Of a DNA stretch of 57,576 bases, positions 24,501-36,766 are shown one piece after another. The DNA comes from Lingula anatina (taxonomy: Eukaryota > Brachiopoda > Lingulata > Lingulida > Lingulidae), in NCBI RefSeq assembly GCF_001039355.2, contig NW_019775136.1:61257-118832 (forward strand), written 5' to 3'. The notes under the pieces are model-generated. The model made no database searches. It had not been told where the DNA came from and was given only the letters and a program-made list of their open reading frames with translations. Position numbers and translations under genes: made by a program. Numbering within the stretch: the first letter of the stretch is position 1; each line of letters begins with the position of its first letter.

Positions 24501-27500
24501 ATCTTTATTTTATGCTTTAAATCAATTNTCGGCAATAGAAATCACAAATTTATAGGTTTCCATGTTATCAAGGAAAAGTGACCAGGTCAACGGAACCTTT
24601 GGCTGAGTAATTGAAAACACTGAAATTGCCTAGTTAAGTATAAAAAGGCAATGTCAACAAAGTTTGTAAATATTCTATAAGTTTTAAATTTAAAACAGTA
24701 ATCAAATTGTTTGCATGTTTCATTCTTATTAATGTACTCAACGCGAGAGTGCATTAAAATGGAAAGTCAAGGACGAAATAAAATTTTCCAAAGCATATCA
24801 AAAAACTTTTTGGCGTAATCACAAAGATCAAAGTAATTGGAAGCGACAATAAAAAAAGACATAGTAAACTTGAGCGGCAAAAGTATTTCAGGGGCGTAAC
24901 CAGGCATACGCACGGATGCACTGTGCGTACAATTTTTTGAGCCAACCATGATATTATTCTCCATAAATTCAGTGTATTTTTCAAGGAATATAATCGTACC
25001 TGGGAATTTTCAAAATCTGTGCGTACAATTTGAAATGGTCTGGTTACGCCCCTGTATTTAATACGTGGTCCGATATTAAAGTAAGTGTTGTTCGGCAGTG
25101 GCATGTCTTCATTATCTCCTTTAACACTTGGCACTTACACAAAGATCTCAAGGACATGGTAACTAATTAAATCTTAACCGGCGCGTTCTTACCGACGCGG
25201 AGCATTAATTTTTAAATCCTCCGGGTTTAACAACTCACGAGCCATTTCTTTTGGATTTAATGCACAAGATGTACCTTGAGAATTCGAACAACGTGGTGTT
25301 ATTCTTTACCACTTTTCCCAAATCTAATACAGAAAACTGGCAATGGAGACATTATCATCTGTACACATATGTGCGTGAGATCTTATTTCTTTCATTGTAA
25401 ATCACCAATTATCTGAAATCGCATTTTTTCGATTTAAAAAAATGAATGATACATTAGCCAGTTCTATAGAAGCACAAAACATCTAATTTTGGCTTTGAAA
25501 ATCAAATTAGAAGATTTAAGTCAGTAAAATACTAATATATGCATTAGATGCATATATATTATGAATAATTGTAAAATGAAACTCCTTCATGAAATAAGCA
25601 AACGCAGGTACGGAAACAAAAACTTGTAAAACGCTGAACTATTTTGCTTTTGTAGAAACTGTTTTTAAAACTAGATTTGTAACTGAATTATTTCATTGGT
25701 GACGCCTTTTTCCATTTTCAGTCATTTTATTGGCATGACACAAGCACGTAAACAATCTGGAGAAATGCAATTGATTCTTTTGAGAAATAAAAATATTTGA
25801 ATTGACAAAATGTTACTAAAATCAAAGCCTAATGAACAATATATGTGTCTTTCATTGTCTTAAATTTTCATGTTTTCTCTTACGAGAAGCGAAATGGAAG
25901 AAATGCGTTTAAACGTTTATTTTGTTCCAGGCAAGCGAAGATTACATGAGGCCTTAAAATACATCAATTTTTTTATTACTTTGGAACTCGTTAGAATAAC
26001 AGTCAATGACTTCTGAAATATTTGTTAAATTCTGATAATTTTTGTTTTGTGCTAAACCCCGTATGAGACCCATTAAGAAAATTTCTAATCATTTTCATAA
26101 AAGCGCCATATATTGAAATACCTGTATTCTAGCTTCGTTCAGTTTTGTTATTCTTGCCAGCTCTTCCCTGCAGTAGATATCAGGATAGTGGCTCTTGGCA
26201 AACGCCGCCTCCAGTTCTTGGAGTTGTTCTTGGGTGAACGTCGTCCTGTGCCGCCGCCGGGCCGGGGTGGGGCAGGCTGCAGGGTTGTGCCCGGGGGCGG
26301 TCGTGCTGCTTGAGATGGAACCCGCCGTTCCGTTGCCGTCCGATTTCAACTTCTTGAAAGCGCCTTCTGTAATGTATGATTTATTTGCTTATTTATTTGT
26401 TTATTTATTTTCAGCCTAGTATTTCATTCCAAATCGTTTGTAATTTTACTTAATTTCAGTATACCGGTTGTCAAGTCAAATTGTGTATTAAAATCAAAGG
26501 CAAGGGAGTCAAATTATCAGCGTGAAACACTCCATTAAAAACCGATTTTTTTATAACGAATTCTATTCTTTTTACTCAATGCTCAATGTAAAATTCACTT
26601 TCTTTATTTGTTAAAGACAGTTTATCCAAATCAACATTTTCCCGATGTCACTGTTACTTCCTAGAATTAAAATCACCTCGAGCCAGTAAAAGCTTCCTTC
26701 ATACCCTATTTTTTAAGGGCGAATGGGGGTAAATATTGTGGTAAACTCATGAAGAAAAATGAAGTTGACAAATAAATGCCATTTGAACTAAATACAATCG
26801 TTAACAATCCAACGTCTCCATTATATTTGTTTATGTTTTTATATATATTTGTGGGGAGATTAGAGTTTTCTATGTTTTTAAATTTAATTCTATTTTTTAT
26901 CTTTTTTTTTTTTTTTTTTTTTTTTTGTGTTAAATGATATATCCCTAATATCTGTTTTAGAGTTACTTCTAAAATGAATTGTGATTCATAACATCATAAC
27001 TTAAGTTTTCAAATAAACGATCACAATTTATCCATATAAAAGGGAATGCAACACAAGTTTGGAAAAACTCTTTATACATAGTAGAAAGAATTAAGCATTA
27101 ATGTTTTTATAACTAGTTATTTTCAGTAAAGAGATCACTTAAAATGCCAGATAATCATTTAAATCGGGTTAAATTAATAAATTGTTAATTCTGTCTTTAA
27201 TAAAAAATAGGGTGACTCAATCAGCATCTTGTTTTCGCACTATTTTAGAGGATATTTCCAGGCTCAATGAAATTCCAGGCGGTATCAGTTTCTTTATCCA
27301 TTTGTTTGCTTATTTAATACCATTTATTTTCATATTTTTTTTACAAAATATTATGATAGATGAAACCACTTATACCTGACCGAGGTAGTGGGTTAGCACA
27401 GCTCTCAAGTGGGCCTGCATCAGCAGAGACAGTTTAACTTCAACAATGATATTTATTAAAATCTGTCTTTTTTACTGGACCCAATGCGTTTAGGTGTAAA

Positions 27501-28223
27501 GAAAATGCCAAATATAGTGTAGCATTAATTTTCACCTTTCCGATGGATAGGAGATTTATTTTAGAGAAAAAATATACAAGACTTGTACGTTTCTTAAAAC
27601 TTGTACGAACCGTCTTTGTTATTCACCTAAAAGATACTGAATATCCAAATGGTTTAATGAAGATAAAACATTTCGTCGTCACCTCAGGAGGGTATTTTAC
27701 CTGCAGGAACACCTTATGTTCATTATGCTCTGAATGACGCCTAACACCTTATTATTCCAGTTATCCCGCCGTGTTATTGTTTATAATCTCAGCACGATAT
27801 GTAAGATCGGGCTTATCAAAGTTAGAAATGTGACACGCAATGACTTCTTAGCCCTCTCAGAAATCTGCTACAATTTGAGCTAAATCAACTCACGGGTCAT
27901 TTAACTTACCCTAGTTAGATTTGCTTTGGTAATCTCATTCGATCAAATAAACGCATTAAAGAATCCAGTGTGTAGATTACTATGGCACGCGTAAGAAATG
28001 TGTCAGTGATACTTTAATCCTCTTGATTTATTTATTTTTTTGAGCAAGCGATCAACTATTGACAAGAAATAAATATCAAAATCATTTAGTACTTACCTAA
28101 AGGATCAGCCATGCTTCTTCCTGTTGCGGAACTTGCAGTTGAATCTAAAGAATACAGTCCAGCAAAATCGTCACACTTTTTCTTTTCGCTATCTAAACCT
28201 GGAACGCGTTGCTCATCTGCCAT
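19337..28223 (-). CDS. PROP1: PROP1-like paired-class homeobox transcription factor
   Basis: Four exons on the minus strand: 28223-28097, 26366-26122, 21239-20901 and 19435-19337, giving 269 residues with closed phases. The homeodomain spans about residues 79-138 ([19 protein letters not shown] ... [18 protein letters not shown] | [15 protein letters not shown]). It has Q at homeodomain position 50, and an intron between positions 46 and 47 that is typical of paired-type genes. The sequence [12 protein letters not shown] and the [12 protein letters not shown] tail fit PROP1 better than PRRX, ALX, OTP, RAX, PHOX2 or SHOX. The C-terminal part is rich in S, P, M, N and Y. The last exon encodes [20 protein letters not shown], an OAR-type motif. 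In vertebrates PROP1 is the nuclear regulator of pituitary cell lineages. Reading through the exon 3 donor (CTG|GTAAGG) would give a shorter protein ending at 20844 and lacking the OAR motif. Orthology should be confirmed by phylogeny. Confidence 0.85.
19803..20128. repeat. Dispersed element with (GTTT)n head and GGCGGAG tail
   Basis: Located in PROP1-like intron 3. It begins near CATTACCTC, followed by a (GTTT)n run (19821-19850) and the phrase AACTCAAAAAGTTATGGACC. It ends with CTTGGCGGAGGTAATG and then TTGGCGGAGATCTGCGCTCT through GAGTGCTTTTCTAG. The two CATTACCTC/GAGGTAATG ends are inverted. From memory, near-identical phrases recur in the genomes of many aquatic animals; this was not checked here. 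Confidence 0.5.
20248..20305. repeat. T-run followed by a perfect 26-bp palindrome
   Basis: A T homopolymer (20248-20279) is directly followed by a perfect palindrome at 20280-20305 (GTTATAATCTCTT and its exact inverse). It lies in PROP1-like intron 3. Confidence 0.85.
21542..21770 (-). mobile_element. Retroposon 3' end, copy 1 (LINE/SINE-like, AATA-tailed)
   Basis: Read on the minus strand, a unit containing AGAAGCTCTTGGGATTGGCT and CTTGAGGCACAGCGTGGAG ends in GCCCTGTAATAAATAAATAA with a repeated AAAT tail. That is the usual 3' end of a truncated LINE or a SINE. A second copy lies at 23990-24235. It sits in PROP1-like intron 2. Confidence 0.6.
23990..24235 (-). mobile_element. Retroposon 3' end, copy 2
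   Basis: It shares with 21542-21770 the core CTTGAGGCACAGCGTGGAGG, the AGCTCTTCGGATTGGCT block and the TTCCATATTTAA start, in the same orientation and with about 10% divergence in the core. The tail is more degraded (TTTGCCCTGAACAG). Confidence 0.55.
24889..25054. mobile_element. CAGGGGCG-type MITE, copy 1, TSD TATTT
   Basis: A 166-bp element with perfect 15-bp terminal inverted repeats (CAGGGGCGTAACCAG). It is flanked by an exact 5-bp duplication TATTT at 24884-24888 and 25055-25059. No ORF. It lies in PROP1-like intron 2. The CAGGGG-type ends are hAT-like. Confidence 0.85.
26885..26926. repeat. T-rich homopolymer tract
   Basis: Located in PROP1-like intron 1. It has a TTTTTTTATC-like lead and a T run of about 26 nt (about 26901-26926). 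No other feature is evident nearby. Confidence 0.8.
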
Positions 28224-29572
28224 GAATAGTCGTAAGTTTTGGGCATCGGGTGAAAAAATATTTACCTTATAATTCTTTTTTAAAAACCGTTGATGCAGTA
28301 TTGCTTGAGTTAAGTATAGAATTATAGTGGCGCAAGAGGTTAAACCACTAGCAGTAAATCAGATGAATGTAACGAAATTTTCATGTGATCGAACTTTATC
28401 CTTGCTTCTGCCGTTACGTACGTGAAGAAATCATCCAATCTAAAGACACCTTGCATGGAACAGTCCGCTCAGGGCCATAGCACCACTGTGAGTCGTCTAC
28501 CGATTGGTACATAGAATTAATTAACAATGAGCGTTAATGCACAGGGCGGAGAGAGTGACTGTGCGTTAATAATGCACCCACTGTGCGTTATTCTAACCTT
28601 TGTTGAAAATGAAGTGTTTGAAGATGAGAGGAAAATGCTTCATAATTGAGGGGAAGAAATGAGTATGCATCACGCCAAATGTCACCTTAAATTAAGACAA
28701 AAGTTACATTTAAAACGGTGTGGTACCAAGCGTTCGTGTGTGTTTATCCATTGTTTGTCATTTGTAAAATCCACTATAGCACACATGGGCACTGTTGGGC
28801 AAGATTACGTATTCTTGCGAGGATTCTGAGGACAAGTTAGTCAGAGTAAGGCACGCGCGCGCGCCCAATTAGTGAGACACGCTCGGCATTATTGAACACA
28901 CCATTATTTTTTAAATAGGTAAATTGACTATCGAGACTTTTGTCTGTCGAGCATCCTAATTTTGCCTTCATTATTGTTCATTTTGAGAGGTTTTTTTTGT
29001 GAGAATTTTCTTCACCTCATTTATGAAATTATGAGAGGAGTAAAAAAAAGACTTAGACTTGGTCCCGCAATTGGTTTGTTTAGGACAGTATAATCTGACT
29101 ACTACAACGTACCACTACTATGAAAAAGAAAAACCTGCTACAAAAATCAAAAAACGGAAAACGGTAATGGCAACATTATCCATAACAGCATATCTAACCA
29201 ACTCCGACTAATATGAAATTCACATAAACCTTCATTCTGCAAAACTAGAACAACATGCTGCAGAATCATCTGTAAGATGTGCACTTACACTTTTTCAACT
29301 GGCAAATTGCGATGATTCTCTTAAAATAGATGCAAACTTCTTTAGGCAAGGACACCGGGCTTTTAAAAAGCATCACTGCGGTTACATGAGTTCATCAATA
29401 TAAATACAAATTTTCACGAGCAGTTTTTTATTCGGTCATGTGAAGCATCCATTGTAGCAAAGAGGAGGCTTCATTAGATTGACTAATGGCGGGTCTCCTG
29501 CCACTCTGCATTCAATTACAGGGCTATTGAAGCTAAAAGTAGAAAGTCGACAACTCCGCCGCTCACCGCCGC
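28224..29572. promoter_or_regulatory. Upstream region of PROP1-like gene
   Basis: No exon was recognised. GAATTAATTAAC near 28515-28526 is a palindromic TAAT-type site that could bind homeodomain proteins. A CGCGCGCG patch lies near 28855-28863. Any promoter role is inference from position. Confidence 0.3.
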
Positions 29573-29870
29573 CAGGGGCGGATCCAGGATTATTTGAAGG
29601 AGGGAGGGGGGGGTCGGAGCGACAGGCCTCGGATGCGAAGCCGACCATCACCCCCTTTGGCGTGGGGTTCGGGGCCTGCTTTAGGGCTCCTAAATTTTTT
29701 TTGGTGTTTTGGAGAGCAAACAGTGCCCTTTGGTACGGTTTAGAACTATGTTTAAGCTACAGTATTCAAAATTCTAATATCAAGAGGGGAATATTGGTGT
29801 GATATATTTTTGAAACCGAAGGGGAGGGGGGTCAGGACTCCTTTGACTCCCCCCTCTAAATCCGCCACTC
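29573..29870. mobile_element. CAGGGGCGGATCCAG-type MITE, copy 2, TSD GCCGC
   Basis: 298 bp. The left end is CAGGGGCGGATCCAGG and the right end is CTAAATCCGCCACTC, an imperfect inverse. It is flanked by an exact 5-bp duplication GCCGC at 29568-29572 and 29871-29875. The interior has GGAGGGGGG on one side and CCCCCCTC on the other, continuing the inverted symmetry. No transposase. Confidence 0.75.
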
Positions 29871-29875
29871 GCCGC

Positions 29876-31020
29876 CACCTGACAACGTCAAAATAAGAGA
29901 GGTTGTGGATTTTCAGGGATAGATGGGGTTATTGTTTCTTCGTTTCTTTTATAACAGGAAATTTTGATAGTGATGTTTGTTCAGATATCCTTCACAGTCA
30001 TAGGAATTTACAGCCAAATGGTTTACTCGACTTTGGTATAAAGTTGGTGAATGTGATTTACATTATCATATTATAGACAAGATGCAGTAAAATGACATTG
30101 AATATATACAATAAGACTCTGCAATCTAAGGGATAGGTTTAAAGAAGCCTTAGCGGTTCGTCTGGGAATCTTTCAAATCGACCTATTAAGAATTTATTTT
30201 GGAAAATAGCGTTAGTGTTCTCGTCTTAAAGTTCCCATTTGTTTCATACACCATTGTTAATATTGATAAAAAAAATAACGAAGCTATTGTCTTTAAAGCC
30301 AAAAATATGCAAATCTTTTTTATTTGAGAAAGGGTGTTTACAGAAAAGAAAATCCCAGTTCTGTGGTCTATGGATTGAAAGAACTACAAAGGATACCGAG
30401 GAGGAAAATAGAATTGATCGTTATAATATCAAATTGATTTCGGAAATTGCCCTGCAACTCCGAGCAAAATGCAATCGGCACATATCAATCCGTTTCATCA
30501 AATCGCAAATTCAACTGGTTTTAAGACTGATTGCAGGTTAATTTGTTCATATCGAAATGATTGCCTTTTAAAGAACTTCATGAATTTTATCAGCGATTGG
30601 AAATTGGATTTTTCAAACTCTAGCGCTGACCAAGGCATTTGAATGATTTTGTTTTCTGTCCTGTGGCACCTTGTAATGAAATAGCTTCAGATTCGATCGA
30701 AATCAATTTGCTGCACAATCCATGTTGCTAAAATGGAGACGACAGTAGACAACACCACGGCTGAGCGATGTCTCATATCTCTAATGAACAAAGTCTTCCT
30801 CCGTCACAGCAAGTTATAATTATATTCATCGATGCAGTATTCCCTACTGTGGACCTGCTGTTTAATCTGGATACTGTTATTGTTAATTATTCCCCATTAA
30901 AAACTAATATCACAGTGAAAAGTTAGTATGAAAAAACAATTTATCAAAATGCCAAGTATAAAATTTGATAGTATAATTATGAGCACATGAAGTTGGTAAA
31001 ATCTGATAAGTAACTTTCCT
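29876..31020. other. Intergenic stretch without recognised genes
   Basis: A 100-codon open frame at 30239-30541 has no recognisable domain and no splice context, so I do not call it. The rest is AT-rich and unremarkable. Confidence 0.4.
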
Positions 31021-31308
31021 TTTCGCCATAAATGTTATATGGTGTAATTATATTTTCGCCATAAATGTTATATGGTGTAATTATATATGATAGTCTTATT
31101 TAAACTGGAAAAAATATTACATAAAATGTTTCTGTAATAGATGTGAGTAGATAATTCCAATATATTCTTAACATCGGTAAATATTACTTTAAACAAACAT
31201 GATAAATGCCAGGATTCTGGAAGGAGCACACACACACACACACACACACACAGACAGATTTCAGCTTTTCTTAGGATCTCCTATTGGCCTAATAAAGTGC
31301 ACAGATTT
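31021..31308 (+). repeat. Diverged older copy of the start of the 3.2-kb repeat
   Basis: It carries the same landmarks in the same order as 31309-31790: CGCCATAAATGTTATATGG, AATAGTC/GATAGTC with TTTAA-CTGG, AACATCGGTAAATA, a (CA)n run, and then TATTGGCCTAAT. Divergence is clear and there are large gaps. It begins with a duplicated 33-bp unit (31021-31086). It looks like a genuine ancient tandem duplication. Confidence 0.65.
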
Positions 31309-34300
31309 TCGCCATAAATGTTATGTGGTGTAATAATATATAATAGTCCTATTTTAACTGGAAATACTAAATAAAATATTTTTCTCGGCTATTACCTCTA
31401 GTAAATGGTTAATGTGGGGATAAAGAACGATGCATGTTTCTTCTGCTCTTTTCGTTAATAATTTCTTAAAAGATTGTGTGGATAAAGAACGATACATGTT
31501 TCTTCTGCTCTTTTCGTTAATAATTTCTTAAAAGATAAATGAATAATAAATATAATCCAGCAGTCCCTGTAATAGATGTGATATCTTAAAGTAGCAAATT
31601 CCAATATATTTTAAACATCGGTAAATAGTGCTTTGAAGAAAATTAATAAATGCAATATTACAAACGTAAGGAACGTATTTGTAAATGAAGGAAAGAGCAC
31701 ACTGCCCCCCCCCCCCTTCAGCATATACACACACACACACATTTGAGCTCTTCTTCAGATCTCTCTATTGGCCTAATGAAGTACACAGATTTGATTCCTT
31801 GCGCAATGAACAATGAAATAGGAAGAGCACATTCAGGAAGCGAGATCAATACTTTAAAATTCAATCAACAAACAGAAAATTAACTTCCCAATTACATTGA
31901 CATCGTAATCGACGGTTTGGGCCTAATTGGACGTATCAAAAGGAAAAGTTAATCCAATGTATACGCGGTGTTCTTGACGCTAATGAGCAGATAATTTCTG
32001 GCTGATCACTCCCGAGGTTTTCATTTAGTCATCATAGCTCTGTCCAGGAATGTGTCAAGCACATGCTGAAGCGGCACGTGCAAACTTCCACGCGCCGAGA
32101 TTATCATCAGATCGCTTAAATGTGATATACAGCGGTCTGGTTTCAGTAGCAATTCAGGATAGTGAAAAAAGTATTAATTTTAGCCAATGTGCTTTACACT
32201 TGTATGTGAAGGATACTTAAAGGACTACTGTTTATATGCATCATCTAGCAATAAAATTTTGTCTTTTTTCTTAGAAAACAAAGTATTCCATTATGTCTCA
32301 AAGATTGTTTTGAAAATCTCGTTTTCAAAGCTTTATCCCATTATTCATTCATTCATTCATTCCCTCATTTGGTATAGTGTCATATGGTACATGTTGAGGA
32401 AAACACCCAGTCCTTCGGGTTTATAGACACTTAACGATTATAATTGTTTTTGCCTTACATAGCCTATGTATCGTATATTGTTACTATAAATTTTGCAAGC
32501 TGTCATATTTTTCGTAATGTACATGTATTCTAAAGAACTTATCCCATGAGATTGAAGACCCAACGTATTATTAAATTCAGATCTTTCTTTTGTATACAGT
32601 ACACTGAAGTAAGAAGTGTTTTTCATCTATTTATTTTATTTGTGTTTGTATACGTGCATGTTTCTACATAAAACGGTAAAATTCCCATTCGAAATTGACC
32701 CATTAACTAGAGCAAATCAAACATCAAGCAGCCAAGGTGGATAATGTACGACGGCTAAAAGATAAAAACACTCAACTCACAAAATTGTTTTCATCTATGA
32801 TATTTTCCAAACATGTCATAGGTGGTATTTTCCCGCCTTGGGATGTATTTTCTCAAACTGCCAAAATGAATTCATTTTCGCATAAAAGTGAATAGCACAA
32901 ATTATCCAAAGGTTTCCTTTTCTACTTCAGTTTGCATCGATTGGAGTTCCTTTTTTATTCCTTGCAATGGAAAATGATTTTAAAAAACGATCTCATAAAC
33001 GTACAGTATCAGCAAATCCAACTAAACACAATAAAATTCCCCAAAACTTACATGTGAGTTACGGAAATATAATGATACTCGTGAAATGAAATCAGAAACC
33101 TAGAATAACAATTTTTGGGATTGCGGTCAAGGTGAAGTTTGCCCAGACAAAACAATGTTCAAGACAATTGCGACAATTTTAAAGAAAATGTGTACTAGTT
33201 GATATGCGTGTAAAACGGGCGATTGGTCCATTTTTGTTCATTAACGTATCCAATATATGCATGGCATCAACTGCATATGTATTGATTGCTAATTTCCATC
33301 TATCTACTTCAAAACGAGACTGGCGCAGGGGAGTCGACAAAGCATCTTCATGTAGCAGCTGCGTTTTCTGAGGAAAAGAAACGGTAAGACTAAACCTGAA
33401 CCTTGAGTGTTCGAAACGGGTGAAGTAGAATAGGGAGGGACATTTGTTTAGGACCTATTCTACTTCGCCTGGGGCCTGGAGTTAAAACAACCATGGAAGT
33501 GACACAGCCCCGTTCTGCGTAAGTATATCCTGATTTATGATGGTCTCACCCACGCTACGGAATAAAATCAATAAAACTGTCACCATGGTGACGCGCACCG
33601 GTTGCAAACTACACTCGAGTACATACACTTGGAGTTAACCAAGCAAAACGAGAAAAAATTATAACTTGATTGGGATGGGTACATTTTACCGAAGTAAAAC
33701 ATAAGCCTATTGCCATCTGTTAGATGTATGTGTCTACCATATGAGGACTGTCTCTCTCTCAGTTTGATTCTATATAATCACACCCAAAATTACGCATTGT
33801 AAGGATTTGTGCCATTGTTACATACAACTGTCTTGTTATACAGGTGCTGTCTTTCATATTGTCACTTTATTGTAAAGAAACCAGCAGACCCAGACCCTGG
33901 ATAGCCTTTAGTTATCTACCTTTACGTAGCATTTCGAGCTTTCAGGATGTGAATCTTTAGAGTAAAACCAACGACCCATGTTAAAAAGTGGCCTTTAAAC
34001 TAGGTACGTGGGTATAGAGCAATATAGGACTGGAGGAACAGGACTTAACGACACGCCGGCTGACAAACAAACGGAATACCTGTAGTACAAAACAAAATTC
34101 CACGTACTACATTTGTAAATGTGATTTGTCTGCATATCATATATCGTCAACTTGATTTCAATCGTCTTATGTGTTGACACCAGATACAAGTAACAGCACA
34201 CCTTCATCGTGATTAGGTGGAAGCGAACACGTTTCAATCGAGACAACTTCCGCTAGTTTACAAAGAAGCCACGTTATTGTTAGAAGACAGGTAGCTATAG

Positions 34301-34596
34301 TTACATGGTGTTAAACACTGGTGCCACTTTTTGGTCTTTTTCAATCTGAAATCTGGTGTAACAAAACTTGGGGTCCGTGTGACAGAAAGTCCGCCCTCCA
34401 TTTAGTTATAATGGTTAGGGTTAGCCTGACCTAAGTGGGTCAAAATCTAGGTCGAGGCTTACCTGTACAAATGAATAGGAAGCGGACTTTCTATCATGGG
34501 GGGGGGGGGGGGGGGGGGGCTCTTTGCAAACGTTACCGGGCATAAAGGGTTTTTTTATTTTTTCCCCAATTTTTTTTTAAAAAATTTTAAAAAAAA
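31309..34596 (+). repeat. 3.2-kb direct repeat, copy A (probable haplotype duplicate)
   Basis: It matches 34598-37850 throughout at about 98% by eye, with small indels. It contains an internal tandem copy of about 58 bp (31425-31535) that is absent from copy B. Its last 100 bases degrade into homopolymers: a G run at 34498-34519, then T and A runs. They end at an N (34597), while still following the order of copy B. This looks like the low-quality end of a contig rather than biological sequence. Confidence 0.85.
33493..33518 (+). pseudogene. Duplicate of candidate first exon of second MCFD2-like gene
   Basis: ATG in context ACAACCATGG, eight codons reading MEVTQPRS plus GC, then donor GTAAGT. 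It is the copy A counterpart of 36741-36766. If copy A is real, it may be an alternative promoter and exon. If copy A is an assembly artefact, it does not exist as a separate locus. Confidence 0.4.
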
Positions 34597-34597
34597 N
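34597..34597. other. Ambiguous base / assembly joint
   Basis: A single N preceded by A and T homopolymers and followed directly by the first base of copy B. A second isolated N is at 24528, in unremarkable sequence. Confidence 0.9.
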
Positions 34598-36666
34598 TCG
34601 CCATAAATGTTATATGGTGTAATAATATATAATAGTCCTATTTTAACTGGAAATACTAAATAAAATATTTTTCTCGGCTATTACCTCTAGTAAATGGTTA
34701 ATGTGTGGATAAAGAACGATACATGTTTCTTCTGCTCTTTTCGTTAATAATTTCGTAAAAGATAAATGAATAATAAATATAATCCAGCAGTCCCTGTAAT
34801 AGATGTGATTTCTAAAAGTAGCAAATTCCAATATATTTTAAACATCGGTAAATATTGCTTTGAAGAAAAATAATAAATGCAATATTACAAACGTAAGGAA
34901 CGTATTTGTAAATGAAGGAAAGAGCCCACTGCCCCCCTTCCCTTCAGCGTACACACACACACACACACATTTGAGCTCTTCTTCAGATCTCTCTATTGGC
35001 CTAATGAAGTACACAGATTTGATTCCTTGCGCAATGAACAATGAAATAGGAAGAGCACATTCAGGAAGCGAGATCAATACTTTAAAATTCAATCAACAAA
35101 CAGAAAATTAACTTCCCAATTACATTGACATCGTAATCGACGGTTTGGGCCTAATTGGACGTATCAAAAGGAAAAGTTAATCCAATGTATACGCGGTGTT
35201 CTTGACGCTAATGAGCAGATAATTTCTGGCTGATCACTCCCGAGGTTTTCATTTAGTCATCATAGCTCTGTCCAGGAATGTGTCAAGCACATGCTGAAGC
35301 GGCACGTGCAAACTTCCACGCGCCGAGATTATCATCAGATCGCTTAAATGTGATATACAGCGGTCTGGTTTCAGTAGCAATTCAGGATAGTGAAAAAAGT
35401 ATTATTTTTAGCCAATGTGTTTTACACTTGTATGTGTAGGATATTAAAGGACTACTGTTTATCTGCATCATATAGCAATAAAATTTTGTCTTTTTTCTTA
35501 GAAAACAAAGTATTCCATTATGTCTTTAAGATTGTTTTGAAAATCTCGTTTTCAAAGCTTTATCTCATTATTCATTCATTCATTCATTCCCTCATTTGGT
35601 ATAGTGTCATATGTTACATGTTGAGGAAAACACCCAGCCCTTCGGGCTTATAGACACTTAACGATTATAATTGTTTTTGTCTTACATAGCCTATATATCG
35701 TATATTGTTACTATAAATTTTGCAAGCTGTCATATTTTTCGTAATGTACATGTATTCTAAAGAACTTATCCCATAAGATTGAAGACCCAACGTATTATTA
35801 AATTCAGATCTTTCTTTTGTATACAGTGCACTGAAGTAAGAAGTGTTTTTCATCTATTTCTTTTATTTGTGTTTGTATACGTGCATGTTTCTACATAAAA
35901 CGGTAAAATTCCCATTCGAAATTGACCCATTAACTAGAGCAAATCAAACATCAAGCAGTCAGGGTGGATAATGTACGACGGCTAAAAGATAAAAACGCTC
36001 AATTCACAAAATTGTTTTCATCTATGATATTTTCCAAACATGTCATAGGTGGTATTTTCCCGCCTTGGGGTGTATTTTCTCAAATTGCCAAATTGCCAAA
36101 ATGAATTCATTTTAAAGTGAATAGCACAAATTATCCAAAGGTTTCCTTTTCTACTTCAATTTGCATCGATTGGAGTTCCTTTTTTATTCACTGCAATGGA
36201 AAATAATTTTAAAAAACGATCTCATAAACGTACAGTATCAGCAAATCCAACTAAACACAATAAAATTCCCTAAAACTTACATGTGAGTTACGGAAATATA
36301 ATGAGACTCGTGAAATGAAATGAGAAACCTAGAATAACATTTTTTTGGATTGCGGTCAAGGTGAAGTTTGCTCAGACACGTTTCCTTATTGGCAACTGAA
36401 ACAATGTACAAGACAATTGCGACAATTTTAAAGAAAATGTGTACTAGTTTAAATGCGTGTAAAACGGGCGATTTGTCCATTTTTTTCATTAACGTATCCA
36501 ATATATGCATGGCATCAACTGCATATGTATTGATTGCTAATTTCCATCTATCTACTTCAAAACGAGACTGGCGCAGGGGAGTCGACAAAGCATCTTCATG
36601 TAGCAGCTGCGTTTTCCGAGGAAAAGAAACGGTAAGACTAAACCTGAACCTTGAGTGTTCGAAACG

Positions 36667-36718
36667 GGTGAAGTAGAATAGGGAGGGACATTTGTTTAGG
36701 ACCTATTCTACTTCGCCT
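36667..36718 (+). other. 16-bp-arm hairpin upstream of candidate first exon
   Basis: GGTGAAGTAGAATAGG is followed after about 19 bp by CCTATTCTACTTCGCC, with one G:T pair. The same structure is in copy A at 33419-33470. It lies about 23 bp before the candidate ATG at 36741 and may be in the 5' UTR or promoter. Confidence 0.5.
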
Positions 36719-36740
36719 GGAGCCTGGAGTTGAAACAACC

Positions 36741-36766
36741 ATGGAAGTGACACAGCCCCGTTCTGC
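36741..36766 (+). other. Candidate upstream coding exon of second MCFD2-like gene
   Basis: ATG with strong context (ACAACCATGG), eight codons (MEVTQPRS) plus two bases, then consensus donor GTAAGT. Joined to the acceptor at 37863 it continues in frame (GCG TCG GCA ATG) into the exon starting at 37864. This would add 11 residues ahead of the Met at 37871. Confidence 0.5.

Noticed and set aside
24754-25134. 126-codon frame on the minus strand
   Set aside because: It runs through the 24889-25054 MITE and has no domain.
34860-35111. Open frames on both strands around the (CA)n run
   Set aside because: Low-complexity translation of a microsatellite (repeated TH or VC residues).
36277-36676. About 100-codon frames on both strands within the 3.2-kb repeat
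   Set aside because: They overlap on opposite strands, copy A breaks them through indels, and there is no recognisable domain.
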